From: JASHPR01 sp963815375
GTDB taxonomy: Bacteria > Actinomycetota > Actinomycetes > Streptosporangiales > Streptosporangiaceae
Assembly (NCBI GenBank): GCA_963815375.1
Contig: CAWFGX010000002.1
Span: 744,001-808,000, forward strand
Direction of reading: 5' to 3'
Length of the DNA stretch: 64,000 bases
Shown here: positions 51,740 through 59,831 of the stretch, piece by piece
Layout: each line of letters begins with the position of its first letter
Numbering within the stretch: position 1 is the first letter of the stretch
Made by a program: the position numbers and the translations under genes
The notes under the pieces: model-generated
Told to the model about the DNA's origin: nothing
The model's input: only the letters and a program-made list of their open reading frames with translations
Database searches by the model: none

Positions 51740-51952
51740 ATGCGCATTATTGCTGCTGCCGCCGTCGCCGTTGGTGTCACCGGCGCGGCCCTGCTTGGAG
51801 TGGCCGCGGCCTCCCCAGGCGTCTACGTCCACACCGGGCCCGACGTCTACTACCACGCCGCGCCGGACGTCTACGTCCACACGGGACCGGACGTCTACAT
51901 GCACACCGGCCCTGACGTCTACTACCACGCCGGGATCTATTATCACACCTGA
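51740..51952 (+). CDS. tiny secreted His/Tyr-repeat peptide
   Basis: 70 aa from ATG 51740, four bases after GGAGG. A signal peptide (MRIIAAAAVAVGVTGAALLG, cleavage near AAA-SP) leads to a mature peptide made of five 8-residue repeats: GVYVHTGP, DVYYHAAP, DVYVHTGP, DVYMHTGP, DVYYHAGI, then YYHT. Every repeat puts Tyr and His at fixed spacing, suggesting metal or heme binding or a repetitive beta structure. It follows the NO synthase gene by 136 bp and precedes a terminator. No known family. Confidence 0.75.
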   Translation: MRIIAAAAVAVGVTGAALLGVAAASPGVYVHTGPDVYYHAAPDVYVHTGPDVYMHTGPDVYYHAGIYYHT

Positions 51953-51963
51953 GCACGGGCGTA

Positions 51964-52040
51964 AGCCCCCGGCTGCCAGCGGCGTCCGGGGGCTTTGTCA
52001 TTACGCTCCGGCTGCCAGCGGCGCCCGGGGCTTTCTCATT
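51964..52040 (+). terminator. duplicated terminator after the His/Tyr-repeat gene
   Basis: The first hairpin pairs AGCCCCCGG (51964-51972) with CCGGGGGCT (51986-51994) and is followed by TTGTCATT. A second copy of the same sequence, CCGGCTGCCAGCGGCG onwards, runs to about 52040 with CCGGGGCTTTCTCATT. The two share a core of about 30 bp, so the terminator appears tandemly duplicated. Confidence 0.8.
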
Positions 52041-52079
52041 CCCCCAGCCGCGTCTCGGCACAGGCCAGGACTTCTTGTC

Positions 52080-52097
52080 TATCTCTTTTATGAGATA
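52080..52097. promoter_or_regulatory. TATCTC-N6-GAGATA operator candidate
   Basis: A perfect 6-bp inverted repeat with a 6-nt AT-rich spacer (TTTTAT), 11 bp before the ATG of an XRE gene. This position fits autoregulation by that protein. Confidence 0.5.
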
Positions 52098-52108
52098 TCG
52101 TTAAGAGT

Positions 52109-52468
52109 ATGGAGAGCCAGGAGCTGCAGCCAGGCGACAGAGCTGGCGAGGCCGGCGAGCCACTGCCACTGCTGCCGGGCTTCCGCGAGATGGCCCTGCG
52201 CCGGATGGCGGCAGAACGCCGCCGCCTGGTCACGGAGCTGACGGCGGAGCGGCAGGCCGCCGGGCTGTCCCAGACCGAAGTGGCCGCGCGCATGGGCACC
52301 TCGCAGTCGGCGGTGGCCCGGCTGGAATCTGGCGACGCAGACGCGCGCACCTCGACGCTGGAGCGTTACGCCGCTGCGATCGGCTGCCAGATCGCCTGGC
52401 GGCTGCAGGACTCCGCACCTACAGGGCGACGAAAGGATGCGTCAGGCAATGACCTCGTCAGCGGCTGA
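52109..52468 (+). CDS. XRE family helix-turn-helix protein
   Basis: 119 aa. The HTH_3 domain occupies residues 46-100: RQAAGLSQTEVAARMGTSQS, then VARLESGDADARTSTLERYA and AIGCQIAWRL, the form seen in HigA-like and small repressors. The first 40 residues are acidic and Pro/Leu-rich. No HigB-type toxin gene precedes it. Its end overlaps the downstream ClpP-like gene by 32 bp, so the two are co-expressed, and the palindrome at 52080 suggests self-control. Confidence 0.88.
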   Translation: MESQELQPGDRAGEAGEPLPLLPGFREMALRRMAAERRRLVTELTAERQAAGLSQTEVAARMGTSQSAVARLESGDADARTSTLERYAAAIGCQIAWRLQDSAPTGRRKDASGNDLVSG

Positions 52469-53147
52469 TCAGTTCCCGGCCCGTCCCGTCTTGCAGGCCT
52501 TCCCGTGGCCACCGGGCACACCGCCCGGTCGTCCGACGCCGCCGCCGCAGCCTCCCAGGCAGCCGGTACCACCCACGCCGCAACCTGGTCCGGCCCGGAT
52601 TTGGACTGACCCGTCGCCGTGGCCGGGCCGGGTGTATGAGCAACTGTTCGACCAGCGGATCGTCCTCGCGCACGGCGAACTCGACAGCGAGGCGGCCACC
52701 AGCCTGTGCGCGCAGCTGCTCACGCTGGACGCCGAGCGTAATGAGCCGATCCGTCTCGAGCTACAGGGGCTGACTGCCGGGCTCGGTGATGCGCTCACGG
52801 TCATGGGGGTGCTGGACGTTCTGCGTGTCCCGGTGCGAGCGTATGCGGGAGGACGGATCGGGGGTCCGGCACTCGGCGTGCTCGCCGCCGCCCCCGAGCG
52901 GCTCGCCTACCCGAACGCGGTGTTCGTGCTGTCGGAGCCGAGGCTCGACTTCGAGGGCACAGCAACCGAGCTGGCCTCGCATGAGGAGCAGGTCAGGGGC
53001 CAGCTTGACGCGCTGTACCTGCGGCTGGCTGACGCCACTGGCCGCGAGGTGGACGAGATCCGGGCCGACGCACGGCACGGCCGCTACCTGACAGCAGACG
53101 AGGCAGTGGACTACGGGCTGGTACACGGGCAGGCCAGTTCTCGCTGA
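52437..53147 (+). CDS. ClpP-like protein lacking catalytic Ser and His
   Basis: 236 aa; ATG 52437 or 52449. A Pro-rich leader of about 50 residues precedes a ClpP/crotonase fold: RIVLAHGELDSEAATSLCAQ, LTVMGVLDVLRVPVRAYAGG, and LDALYLRLADATGREVDEI. Where ClpP has AASMG the sequence is GGPALGVL, so the nucleophile is Ala, and the IHQP histidine position is LSEP. The final DARHGRYLTADEAVDYGLVH is typical ClpP (DRDxxxSAxEAxxYGLID). It may be a regulatory or scaffold subunit like other pseudo-ClpPs. It overlaps the XRE gene upstream. Confidence 0.82.
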   Translation: MRQAMTSSAADQFPARPVLQAFPWPPGTPPGRPTPPPQPPRQPVPPTPQPGPARIWTDPSPWPGRVYEQLFDQRIVLAHGELDSEAATSLCAQLLTLDAERNEPIRLELQGLTAGLGDALTVMGVLDVLRVPVRAYAGGRIGGPALGVLAAAPERLAYPNAVFVLSEPRLDFEGTATELASHEEQVRGQLDALYLRLADATGREVDEIRADARHGRYLTADEAVDYGLVHGQASSR

Positions 53148-53153
53148 GCCGCA

Positions 53154-53630
53154 TCAGTCGTCGGCCGGTCTGCGCAGGCGCTTGACCTCCGACCGGCGCT
53201 GCTTGTCGGCCAGCCTGCGCTCGCGCGCGGCCCGGCTCGGCCTGGTCGGACGGCGGGGATTCGGCGGCGGCGCGGTCGCCTCGGTCAGCAGGGCGGACAG
53301 CCGGGCCGCCGCAGCTTCCCTGTTCCGCAGCTGGGAGCGGTTCTCCGATGCGGTCACCGTGACCACGCCGCCCGGCATCCTGCCTACCAGCGCCCGCAAT
53401 GCCCGTTCCTTCAGCGCCGGCGGAAGCGCGTCGGAGCCCGCCAGGTCAAAGGAGAGCTCCACCCGGGTGTCGCTCGTGTTGACCGACTGGCCGCCCGGTC
53501 CGGGAGACCTCGAGAACCGCCACGCCAGCTCATCAGGCGGGATCACCGTGCCCCGCACAGTCACATCGATGCTCACGCCGGCCTGCCGCCCAGCGGGAAC
53601 TGCTCTGGCTCCACTCCCCCTGCCTACCAT
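53154..53630 (-). CDS. arfB: alternative ribosome-rescue factor ArfB (peptidyl-tRNA hydrolase domain)
   Basis: 158 aa from ATG 53630, though family starts suggest the GTG at 53576 (140 aa). The catalytic GGQ is in FSRSPGPGGQSVNTSDTRVE, and SENRSQLRNREAAAARL follows. The basic C-terminal tail (RRPTRPSRAARERRLADKQR) is what inserts into the empty mRNA channel of stalled ribosomes, so this is ArfB/YaeJ rather than a release factor. It hydrolyses peptidyl-tRNA on non-stop ribosomes. It is convergent with the ClpP-like gene and not part of a visible operon. Confidence 0.92.
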   Translation of the reverse strand: MVGRGSGARAVPAGRQAGVSIDVTVRGTVIPPDELAWRFSRSPGPGGQSVNTSDTRVELSFDLAGSDALPPALKERALRALVGRMPGGVVTVTASENRSQLRNREAAAARLSALLTEATAPPPNPRRPTRPSRAARERRLADKQRRSEVKRLRRPADD

Positions 53631-53737
53631 GACCGCGCCGGTGAGCCGGAGCCATCCGGCCCCACGAGAGGGCGGCGGATTCTGTGCCCCATACGGTCAG
53701 CAGACTTTCCGTCTTACCTGAGCGCGGGAGCCGCGGC

Positions 53738-54583
53738 TTATCCGGAGAAGGTGAGGACCACCCGGTCCTCCACCGGGCGATAGCCGAGACGCTGGTACAC
53801 CGAGTTACTGGCGGGGTTAGCGACGTCGGTGAACAGGACGACGTCGTCTGCCCCGCCGTCCAGCGCCGCCCGGCTTACCGCGGCGGTGACCGCCCCGGCG
53901 TATCCCCGACGGCGCAGCTCCGGCGGCGTGTAGACCGGCCCCACGCGGACCGTTCCGGAGCAGCGCCGGTTGAGGCCGGCCAGCGAGACCGCGGCGCCGT
54001 CATCCTCCCAGAGCGTCAGGCCACCGTAGCTGAGCCGGTCATCGACAGCGCCCCGGCGCGCGGGCATCTCACCGATCTCCTCAGCGAACGCGGTGAACCA
54101 CGACTCCAGCAGGTCACGATCCCTTTGATCGGCCACGCGCGCCGCGCCGGGCGGGCCGGGCTCTGGCGGCTCGAGCCGGGTCAGCCGGTAGAGCCGGTCA
54201 TGCCGGAACTCTGTCGCGCTGCCGCCGGTCAGCCCGGTCCAGGCTGCTGCGAACGCCGCCGCGTCGCCGGCCGAGGCATTGACCCCGGGCAGCCGCATGC
54301 CCCCAGCTTTGATCGCCTCGGCGAGTGCCTGCGCTGAGCCTTGCGGCAGCCCGGTGAGCAAGAGCGGGAGCGGCGGGGTCTGCAAGAGCGCGGCGGAGAC
54401 CTCGCCCCCGGCCGGGTTCCACCATCCGAACAGCGGCGGTGTCTCGCCGAATGCGGAGTTCCCGCGCGCCCGCAGAGTCTCGGCCACGGAAAGGTGGACC
54501 GTGTGCTGAACCGGGCGTGACCTCAGGAATTCGCCTGCGGCCGCTAGGTAAGAGTCCAAGTTGTCTGTGAGCGTCCAGCCCAT
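53738..54583 (-). CDS. GNAT family N-acetyltransferase
   Basis: 281 aa. The C-terminal GNAT core includes the acetyl-CoA loop RVGPVYTPPELRRRGYAGAV (Q/R-x-x-G-x-G/A pattern) and LFTDVANPASNSVYQRLGYR, the typical final strand. The N-terminal 130 residues (DSYLAAAGEFLRSRPVQHT, TPPLPLLLTGLP) form the second half seen in two-domain FR47-like enzymes. The acceptor substrate is unknown. It stands alone and faces mscL divergently. Confidence 0.88.
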   Translation of the reverse strand: MGWTLTDNLDSYLAAAGEFLRSRPVQHTVHLSVAETLRARGNSAFGETPPLFGWWNPAGGEVSAALLQTPPLPLLLTGLPQGSAQALAEAIKAGGMRLPGVNASAGDAAAFAAAWTGLTGGSATEFRHDRLYRLTRLEPPEPGPPGAARVADQRDRDLLESWFTAFAEEIGEMPARRGAVDDRLSYGGLTLWEDDGAAVSLAGLNRRCSGTVRVGPVYTPPELRRRGYAGAVTAAVSRAALDGGADDVVLFTDVANPASNSVYQRLGYRPVEDRVVLTFSG

Positions 54584-54730
54584 GCCTTATGCTCGCGCTC
54601 GCCGCCGGCTCAGCGCACCAGTTTTTCCCCGGCTGTGGCCAAAATCCCCGCTGAGCTAGCCGGCCCGTTGGTAACGTCCCGGTCAAACAGGCTGGTCATT
54701 GGACCGTGCCTGAGCACGGAAGGAGCAGCA

Positions 54731-55189
54731 GTGGGCGGCTTCAGGAAGTTCCTGTTCCGCGGCAACCTCATCGACCTCGCGGTGGCAGTGGTCGTCGGCG
54801 TCGCGTTCAACGCGGTGGTACAGGCGCTGATCAAAGACCTAATCACCCCGCTGATCGCCGCCGTCGGAGGCAAGCCGAACTTCAGCGCACTGGTCTTCAC
54901 CGTGCACAAGAGCACGTTCGACTACGGCGACTTCATCAACTCGCTGCTGTCGTTTATGATCATCGCCGCGGTGGTCTACTACATCATCGTTTCCCCGGCC
55001 GCCAGGGTCACCTCCCTCGCGACGCGCAACAAGGCAGCGACCGAACGGGACTGCCCGGAATGCCTGAGCAGTATCCCGGTCGGAGCCACGCGGTGCATGT
55101 ACTGCACCTCGGAGGTGCCGCCCGTGCCTGCGCCCCGCCAGCCCGACCCGGCCGCGCGGACCGGGCGCATGCGCCACAGCGCTCCGTAA
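54731..55189 (+). CDS. mscL: large-conductance mechanosensitive channel with zinc-ribbon tail
   Basis: 152 aa from GTG 54731, five bases after AAGGAG. MGGFRKFLFRGNLIDLAVAV is the MscL N-terminus, with TM1 (VVVGVAFNAVVQALI) and TM2 (FMIIAAVVYYIIVSPAA). The normal cytoplasmic helix region is replaced or extended by ERDCPECLSSIPVGATRCMY, whose CPEC and CMYC pairs form a zinc ribbon, followed by a Pro-rich tail. The channel releases solutes on hypo-osmotic shock. The ribbon is seen in a subset of actinobacterial MscL proteins. Confidence 0.92.
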   Translation: MGGFRKFLFRGNLIDLAVAVVVGVAFNAVVQALIKDLITPLIAAVGGKPNFSALVFTVHKSTFDYGDFINSLLSFMIIAAVVYYIIVSPAARVTSLATRNKAATERDCPECLSSIPVGATRCMYCTSEVPPVPAPRQPDPAARTGRMRHSAP

Positions 55190-55214
55190 TCACTGCCTTT
55201 GCGGCAGAGCCTGC

Positions 55215-56984
55215 TCACTTCGCGTCGGCGTAGCAGGTCACCACTGAGGTGGTCATCGGGAACTGGACGGGCGTGTTGCCGAACAATGCCCGGCCAGCCT
55301 CCTGGGCTGCCCCGGTGATCGCGGCCACAACGGACTCTGCCATGGCCTCGGGGCAGTGCACGAGCACCTCGTCGTGCTGGAAGAACACCAGGTGCGGTGC
55401 GTCCGGCTGCCACCGCCCGGGAGCAGGCGCGGGCGCGGTGACCTTGGTGCCCGGCAGCGGCAAGACGGCGAGCTTCTGGCGCAGGACAGCGAGCAGTATC
55501 AGCGCCCAGTCCGCAGCGCTGGCCTGCACGACGAAGTTGCGGGTGAACCTGCCCCGGGCGCGTGACGCGCGGCCAGCCCCTGGGTCGCGTTCGGCCTCCG
55601 GGTCGGGCTGCTCCTCGGTCGCTGCGCGCCAGGCCGCCGATGGCGGGGGGCATGTCCGGCCGAGCACCGACCTGACCACCCGGCCTTCCTCGCCGGCCCG
55701 GGCCGCGGCTTCCACGTAACCGGACGCGGCCGGGAAACGGCTTCTGAGCACGGCGAGCAACTGGCCTGCCTCACCTCCGGCACCGCCGTACATTGCCGAG
55801 AGCATCGCGATCTTTGCCTTGCTGCGGTCACCGCCAAACGCGCTGGCCAGCGCCTGGTAGAGGTCTCCGCCCGCCGCAGCCTGGGCGAACGCGCGGTCTC
55901 CGGCCAGCGCGGCGAGCACGCGCGGCTCGAGCTGCGCCGCATCGGCAGCGACGAGCACCCAGCCGGGGTCGGCCACGATCGCCCGCCGCAGAACTTTCGG
56001 GATCTGCAGCACGCCGCCGCCCCGCGACGCCCACCGCCCGGATACCACGCCGCCCACCACGTACTCAGGCCGGAACCGGCCACCGCGGACCCAGGCGTCC
56101 AGCCAGGCCCAGCCGTGCGACGCGTGCAGCCGGGACAGTTCTTTGTACTCCAGCAGCGGCGCGATCACCGGGTGATCGATCTCGCGCAGCACCGATGACC
56201 TGGTGGTTGGTACCCGTATCCCCGACGCGGCCAGCGCGCGGACCAGCTGCGCCGGGGAGTCGGGATTCACCGGCCGGCCTCCAAGAGCCGCTGAGATCTG
56301 CCCGGCCAGCTCGGCCAGCCGGGATGGCCTGGTCCCGGCCAGAGCGGCGGGCGGGCGCCTGCCGAGCAGGCCCGCCAGCAGGTCGTCGTGCACGTCAGCC
56401 CGCCAGGGGATGCCGGCGAAGGTCATCTCGGCCGCCGCGAGCCCGCCGGCGGACTCAGCCGCAACCAGCGCCGCGAACTGCGCCGGATGCTCGTCAGCGG
56501 CGATCCGCCGCAGCTGATCGGCGTGCACGGCGGTCAGTGCGTCGAGTCCCGCGCCCGAGCCGCCAGCCCGCCGCGGTGCTGTCTCGAAAAGGGCCCCTTG
56601 CTGGGCTCCATCAGGAAGAAGGCCGGTCGCTTCGTACCCACCGGGCTCCTCGGGCTCCTCGGGCACCGGAGCTCCGCGCAGCCGCGCCCAGGCAGCTGAC
56701 AGCGACGCGGGTTCCCCGCCGCGCCCGTCTCGCGCGAGCAGCAGCCGTTCGGTGAGCGCCACGTCGTGGCACCGCCCTACGCGGATCCCGGCCCGCAGCA
56801 GGTCCGGATAGTGATCCGAGGCCGAAGACCACACCCAGCGGGCCTCGCCTCGGCTAGATCGCTGGTAACCCCCGACAGCCTCGGCGAAGTCACCGGCGGC
56901 GGGATCCCCGGAACGGCTCCCGTCCATCGCAAGCTCGCACAGCAGGGCGGTCCCCGAGGCATCACGCGCGACAGCCACCCGCAC
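55215..56984 (-). CDS. bifunctional 3'-5' exonuclease/DNA polymerase (PolA-like)
   Basis: 589 aa. A compact family A polymerase: motif A LVAADAAQLEPRVLAALAGD, motif B RSKAKIAMLSAMYGG, and motif C FQHDEVLVHCPE are all intact. The N-terminal 200 residues correspond to a degenerate 3'-5' exonuclease domain; canonical DxE metal ligands are not obvious. There is no 5' nuclease domain. An insertion of about 30 acidic/Arg residues (EEQPDPEAERDPGAGRASRA) precedes the fingers end. Proteins of this layout are widespread in actinobacteria besides the main PolA and probably act in repair. Confidence 0.9.
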   Translation of the reverse strand: MRVAVARDASGTALLCELAMDGSRSGDPAAGDFAEAVGGYQRSSRGEARWVWSSASDHYPDLLRAGIRVGRCHDVALTERLLLARDGRGGEPASLSAAWARLRGAPVPEEPEEPGGYEATGLLPDGAQQGALFETAPRRAGGSGAGLDALTAVHADQLRRIAADEHPAQFAALVAAESAGGLAAAEMTFAGIPWRADVHDDLLAGLLGRRPPAALAGTRPSRLAELAGQISAALGGRPVNPDSPAQLVRALAASGIRVPTTRSSVLREIDHPVIAPLLEYKELSRLHASHGWAWLDAWVRGGRFRPEYVVGGVVSGRWASRGGGVLQIPKVLRRAIVADPGWVLVAADAAQLEPRVLAALAGDRAFAQAAAGGDLYQALASAFGGDRSKAKIAMLSAMYGGAGGEAGQLLAVLRSRFPAASGYVEAAARAGEEGRVVRSVLGRTCPPPSAAWRAATEEQPDPEAERDPGAGRASRARGRFTRNFVVQASAADWALILLAVLRQKLAVLPLPGTKVTAPAPAPGRWQPDAPHLVFFQHDEVLVHCPEAMAESVVAAITGAAQEAGRALFGNTPVQFPMTTSVVTCYADAK

Positions 56985-57079
56985 AGTTCAAGATTCTCCG
57001 GCACAGGTGTGACAGCCGGCCGGCACCGCACCGCTGACGTTTCATCCGGCACCGCCGCCCCCGGCGCTCAAAGTCAGGA

Positions 57080-57727
57080 TCAGGCGTTGGCCCCGCGCTG
57101 CCGCAGCACCGTCTGATCGTCGATCCGGGTTGCGGTTGCGGTGCTTCCGCTGACCGTAGCTTCGACCGATGCCTGGTCGCCAACACGGACCGAGCCGATT
57201 CCCCCGCGGCCCGCGTCAACGATGGTGCTGCCACTGATGACGACGTAGGCGTGAGTGAATCCGTCCGTGCTCCTGAGCGTGACCGAGGTGCTGCTCACAG
57301 CGGTTACCTGGCCGCTCTGCACGTCGACGGTCTGAACTCCGCCGAGCCCCCGCACGATGAACTGCCCGTGCAGCAACCCTGGCAGCGCGCCGCCGATAGC
57401 GGCTGGCGATGATCCGGGGGACGAGGGCGCCGCCGGGCCGGGAGCGGACGCGTTGCTAGCCGGAACGGCCCGCGGCGAGTCGAAGACGACGAGAGCCGCT
57501 CCCGCACCGCCCAGCAGCGCAGCAACCGCCACCCCCGCCAGGACGTAGGGCCGGCGAGACCGCAGGCGCATGCCTAGCGGCCCGATGGGGCGCGTCCTGT
57601 CTATCCGCCCGGCGAGCGCTGTCAGCACGTCCTGATCTACGGTGTGGGGGCCGGGCGCCGACATCCGCCAGGCCCGACTGTCGTCTGCCGACTCGTCCGA
57701 CATCGGAGGATGGCTCCTTCCGGGCAT
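57080..57727 (-). CDS. membrane-anchored DUF5666-like protein
   Basis: 215 aa from ATG 57727 (GGGAG four bases upstream) or 207 aa from ATG 57703. The cytoplasmic N-terminus (DQDVLTALAGRIDRTRPIGP) is followed by one transmembrane helix (YVLAGVAVAALLGGAGAALV), a Pro/Ser-rich linker, and an exported small beta-barrel (VQTVDVQSGQVTAVSSTSVT, GDQASVEATVSGSTATATRI) that matches the DUF5666 repeat pattern. Function is unknown. Confidence 0.68.
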   Translation of the reverse strand: MPGRSHPPMSDESADDSRAWRMSAPGPHTVDQDVLTALAGRIDRTRPIGPLGMRLRSRRPYVLAGVAVAALLGGAGAALVVFDSPRAVPASNASAPGPAAPSSPGSSPAAIGGALPGLLHGQFIVRGLGGVQTVDVQSGQVTAVSSTSVTLRSTDGFTHAYVVISGSTIVDAGRGGIGSVRVGDQASVEATVSGSTATATRIDDQTVLRQRGANA

Positions 57728-57908
57728 GAGGCTCCCACCCGGCAGGTTCGCGCCCGGACCTGAGAGCACGCTGAGTTCCAGCAGTGCCCCTGCTGGATCC
57801 TCCGCCCGCCAACCCGGCCTGGCCGCCGGAACCGCTCATAACCGCTAATACAGGTTAGCCCTCCTACGTCCCGGCCCGGAAGGCATTGGGGCGGCCCAGC
57901 GGAGCCTC

Positions 57909-58739
57909 CTACCGCCCGCTGCCTCCGCGCGCCGCTCCGCCCGACCGCTTCTGCCTTGACAGGGCATGACCTCGTGCCGGGCGGCCCTGCCGCCGCCAGC
58001 GCGAAGATCCCTCGTCCGCCTCGTCCGGCTCCTCGGGCTCGTCAGTGGCCTGGCCGTCCTCGTCGTCCTCGTCGTTCTCATCGTCCTCATCGCGGTCGCC
58101 AGCCGATGACATGGGCTCGGCACGAGGCCGGAACGACGCCAGCGGCGGCTCCTCCTCGGCGTCAACGGGGTCCTGGCCGTCCAGCAGGTCCGGGTCATCC
58201 TCCTCGGCCGGCGTCGCGACCTCGGCGACTGCAGGGTCATCACCCTCAGCGGCCAGCTCGCGGGCAGACTGCTGGTGCGGTAGCTCAGCGACGCGGTGCG
58301 GCTCTGGCGGGGCCTGCTCGATGACCGGCTCTCTCGCCATGGTCTCGCGCCAGGTCGCTTCCCGCCACGCAGCTTCACGCTCGGCGACGCCTCCCTGCGA
58401 TTGACTCGGAACTATGACGCGCCTGCTCTCCGTAGGCGCGCTCAGGAACTGGGCGTTCTCCTCGGCCCGGGCTCCTGGCATCGATGCCAAGCCGGCGTAG
58501 ACGGGCCCGGCGCAATCGTGCCGGTCGAGCAGCGCAGCGAGCTGCTCCGCCTCCCGGGCCTCGATGCCGAACACCACGCGCGGCTGCCCCCACGGCTCTT
58601 CAAGCGAGTAGCCCACGTAACTCGACACCGCGGGCATCGGTTCCCTGCTAAGGCCATGCATCGTGCGCCAGCGATCCCAGGCCCGCTCGAGCTCCATTGC
58701 GGCCCGCTGTGCACGCCCGATCAAATCTGGATCACGCAT
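57909..58739 (-). CDS. hypothetical protein with acidic, disordered C-terminus
   Basis: 276 aa. An ordered N-terminal region (MRDPDLIGRAQRAAMELERA, then WDRWRTMHGLS, VVFGIEAREAEQLAALLDRH) is followed by 150 disordered residues with an acidic stretch (DRDEDDENDEDDEDG) and a basic terminus (RWRRQGRPARGHALSRQKR). Conserved near bldC in related genomes as far as I recall, but without assigned function. No signal or membrane segment. Confidence 0.7.
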   Translation of the reverse strand: MRDPDLIGRAQRAAMELERAWDRWRTMHGLSREPMPAVSSYVGYSLEEPWGQPRVVFGIEAREAEQLAALLDRHDCAGPVYAGLASMPGARAEENAQFLSAPTESRRVIVPSQSQGGVAEREAAWREATWRETMAREPVIEQAPPEPHRVAELPHQQSARELAAEGDDPAVAEVATPAEEDDPDLLDGQDPVDAEEEPPLASFRPRAEPMSSAGDRDEDDENDEDDEDGQATDEPEEPDEADEGSSRWRRQGRPARGHALSRQKRSGGAARGGSGR

Positions 58740-59389
58740 AGCGATCCCTCCCCTTCAAAGCGACGGAACGCACGCCAGCCGGCGGTGCCCCCGTGGCCTG
58801 CGCACATGGCCGAAGCGCGGCATCCGGGGATGCCCCCGGATGCCAGGGATGCCCCGAGACGACCCGAGAAACGCCCCGGGCGCTCCATGAACCCGAGGGT
58901 CCCCGAGATGCTGGGGCGTGCGCTTCACAGTGCGCGGACGCCAGTCATGCCACCGCCTTTTCCCCTGCGACGAGTGGCCCGGCGACCAGTATGGCGGAGC
59001 ACCCGCCCGCGCAAAGGCGATTACGGAAAGTTTCTTGATGTAACGTAGAGTGAAATCAAGCCCTCGCCGACAGCGCAGGCGGGCGATGTTTCACGTGCGG
59101 TCGCCGTGCCACCTCCCGGGAAAGGCGGGAGGTAGCCGTGCCGGCAATGGCCAGCTCAGCGAGCTGGAACACTTTCAACAAACATCTGCACAGGGGGGGC
59201 CGGATCGACCCCGGCTCCGCGCCGATCTGGCGCTCGGCGAGCGCCGTCGCGGACTATGCCCCGCGACGAGGTGCCATCGCCGCCGGGGCCGACCCCCCTT
59301 GTGCCCATACTCGCCCGCCATGGCCGCTGCGCACACCATCGTGCGCCGCGTGCATGGCCGGGCTCATTCCCAGGTTCCCGGCCTGGGTT
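58740..59389. other. 650-bp intergenic region upstream of the acidic hypothetical gene
   Basis: I find no convincing gene. Short hairpins occur at 59111-59133 (ACCTCCC/GGGAGGT) and 59151-59167 (CCAGCTC/GAGCTGG). TTTCTTGATGTAACGTAGAG at about 59030-59049 is AT-rich and may be promoter sequence. TGTTTCACGTG at 59087-59097 resembles half a parS site. A small RNA is possible but unsupported. Confidence 0.4.
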
Positions 59390-59593
59390 TCACTCCGAGC
59401 GCTGCTGCGGGATGCCAGCGAGCAGTGCCCTGACTTCCGTCTCCCGGTACCGGCGGTGCCCGCCAAGGGTACGGATGGAAGTCAGCTTCCCGGCCTTGGC
59501 CCACCGCGTGACGGTCTTCGGGTCAACCCGGAACATGGTCGCGACCTCTGCTGGGGTCAGCAAAGGCTCGGCCTCTGGCGTACGTGCAGACAT
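59390..59593 (-). CDS. bldC: BldC, MerR-type developmental regulator
   Basis: 67 aa. LLTPAEVATMFRVDPKTVTR, then WAKAGKLTSIRTLGGHRRYR is essentially the Streptomyces BldC sequence, a stand-alone MerR-like winged helix without effector domain. BldC binds cooperatively to direct repeats and delays entry into sporulation. The purM/purF side location matches Streptomyces synteny. An inverted repeat (59657-59674) sits 64 bp upstream of the start. Confidence 0.97.
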   Translation of the reverse strand: MSARTPEAEPLLTPAEVATMFRVDPKTVTRWAKAGKLTSIRTLGGHRRYRETEVRALLAGIPQQRSE

Positions 59594-59656
59594 GTTGACG
59601 GCCTCTCCTCCTGGACCGGTACTGCGATCCTGCGTTTCTTGCTCTGGATGTCCCTT

Positions 59657-59674
59657 ATGGTCTACTCAGACCAT
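59657..59674. promoter_or_regulatory. ATGGTCT-N4-AGACCAT inverted repeat upstream of bldC
   Basis: A perfect 7-bp inverted repeat in the bldC upstream region. BldC itself prefers AT-rich direct repeats, so a different regulator or a hairpin in the leader is more likely. Confidence 0.4.
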
Positions 59675-59758
59675 ATTGCCATCACCAGCGGTGACAAGTC
59701 GACCACCAGGAGCCAAAGATTTCCTTGTGAGTTCTCTCGTCGCTCCCTCGACTGCGTC

Positions 59759-59788
59759 ACGCTGCGTGATTCTAGCGACACGCAGCGT
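59759..59788 (-). terminator. 10-bp perfect hairpin between bldC and its upstream neighbour
   Basis: ACGCTGCGTG (59759-59768) and CACGCAGCGT (59779-59788) pair perfectly across a 10-nt loop, 44 bp past the stop of the 59832 gene on the minus strand. It probably ends that transcript and isolates bldC. There is no U tract. Confidence 0.55.
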
Positions 59789-59831
59789 CGCAACGGGCAG
59801 ATTCGGAAAAGTCATCCCCCCCTCCGACACC

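Noticed and set aside
54979..55653. 224-codon minus-strand frame across mscL and the polymerase end
   Set aside because: Antisense and out-of-frame to two recognised genes.
59087..59097. TGTTTCACGTG, resembling a ParB parS site
   Set aside because: Only one half matches the 16-bp palindrome; the right half is CGGTC and no parAB genes are near. Single half sites occur by chance.
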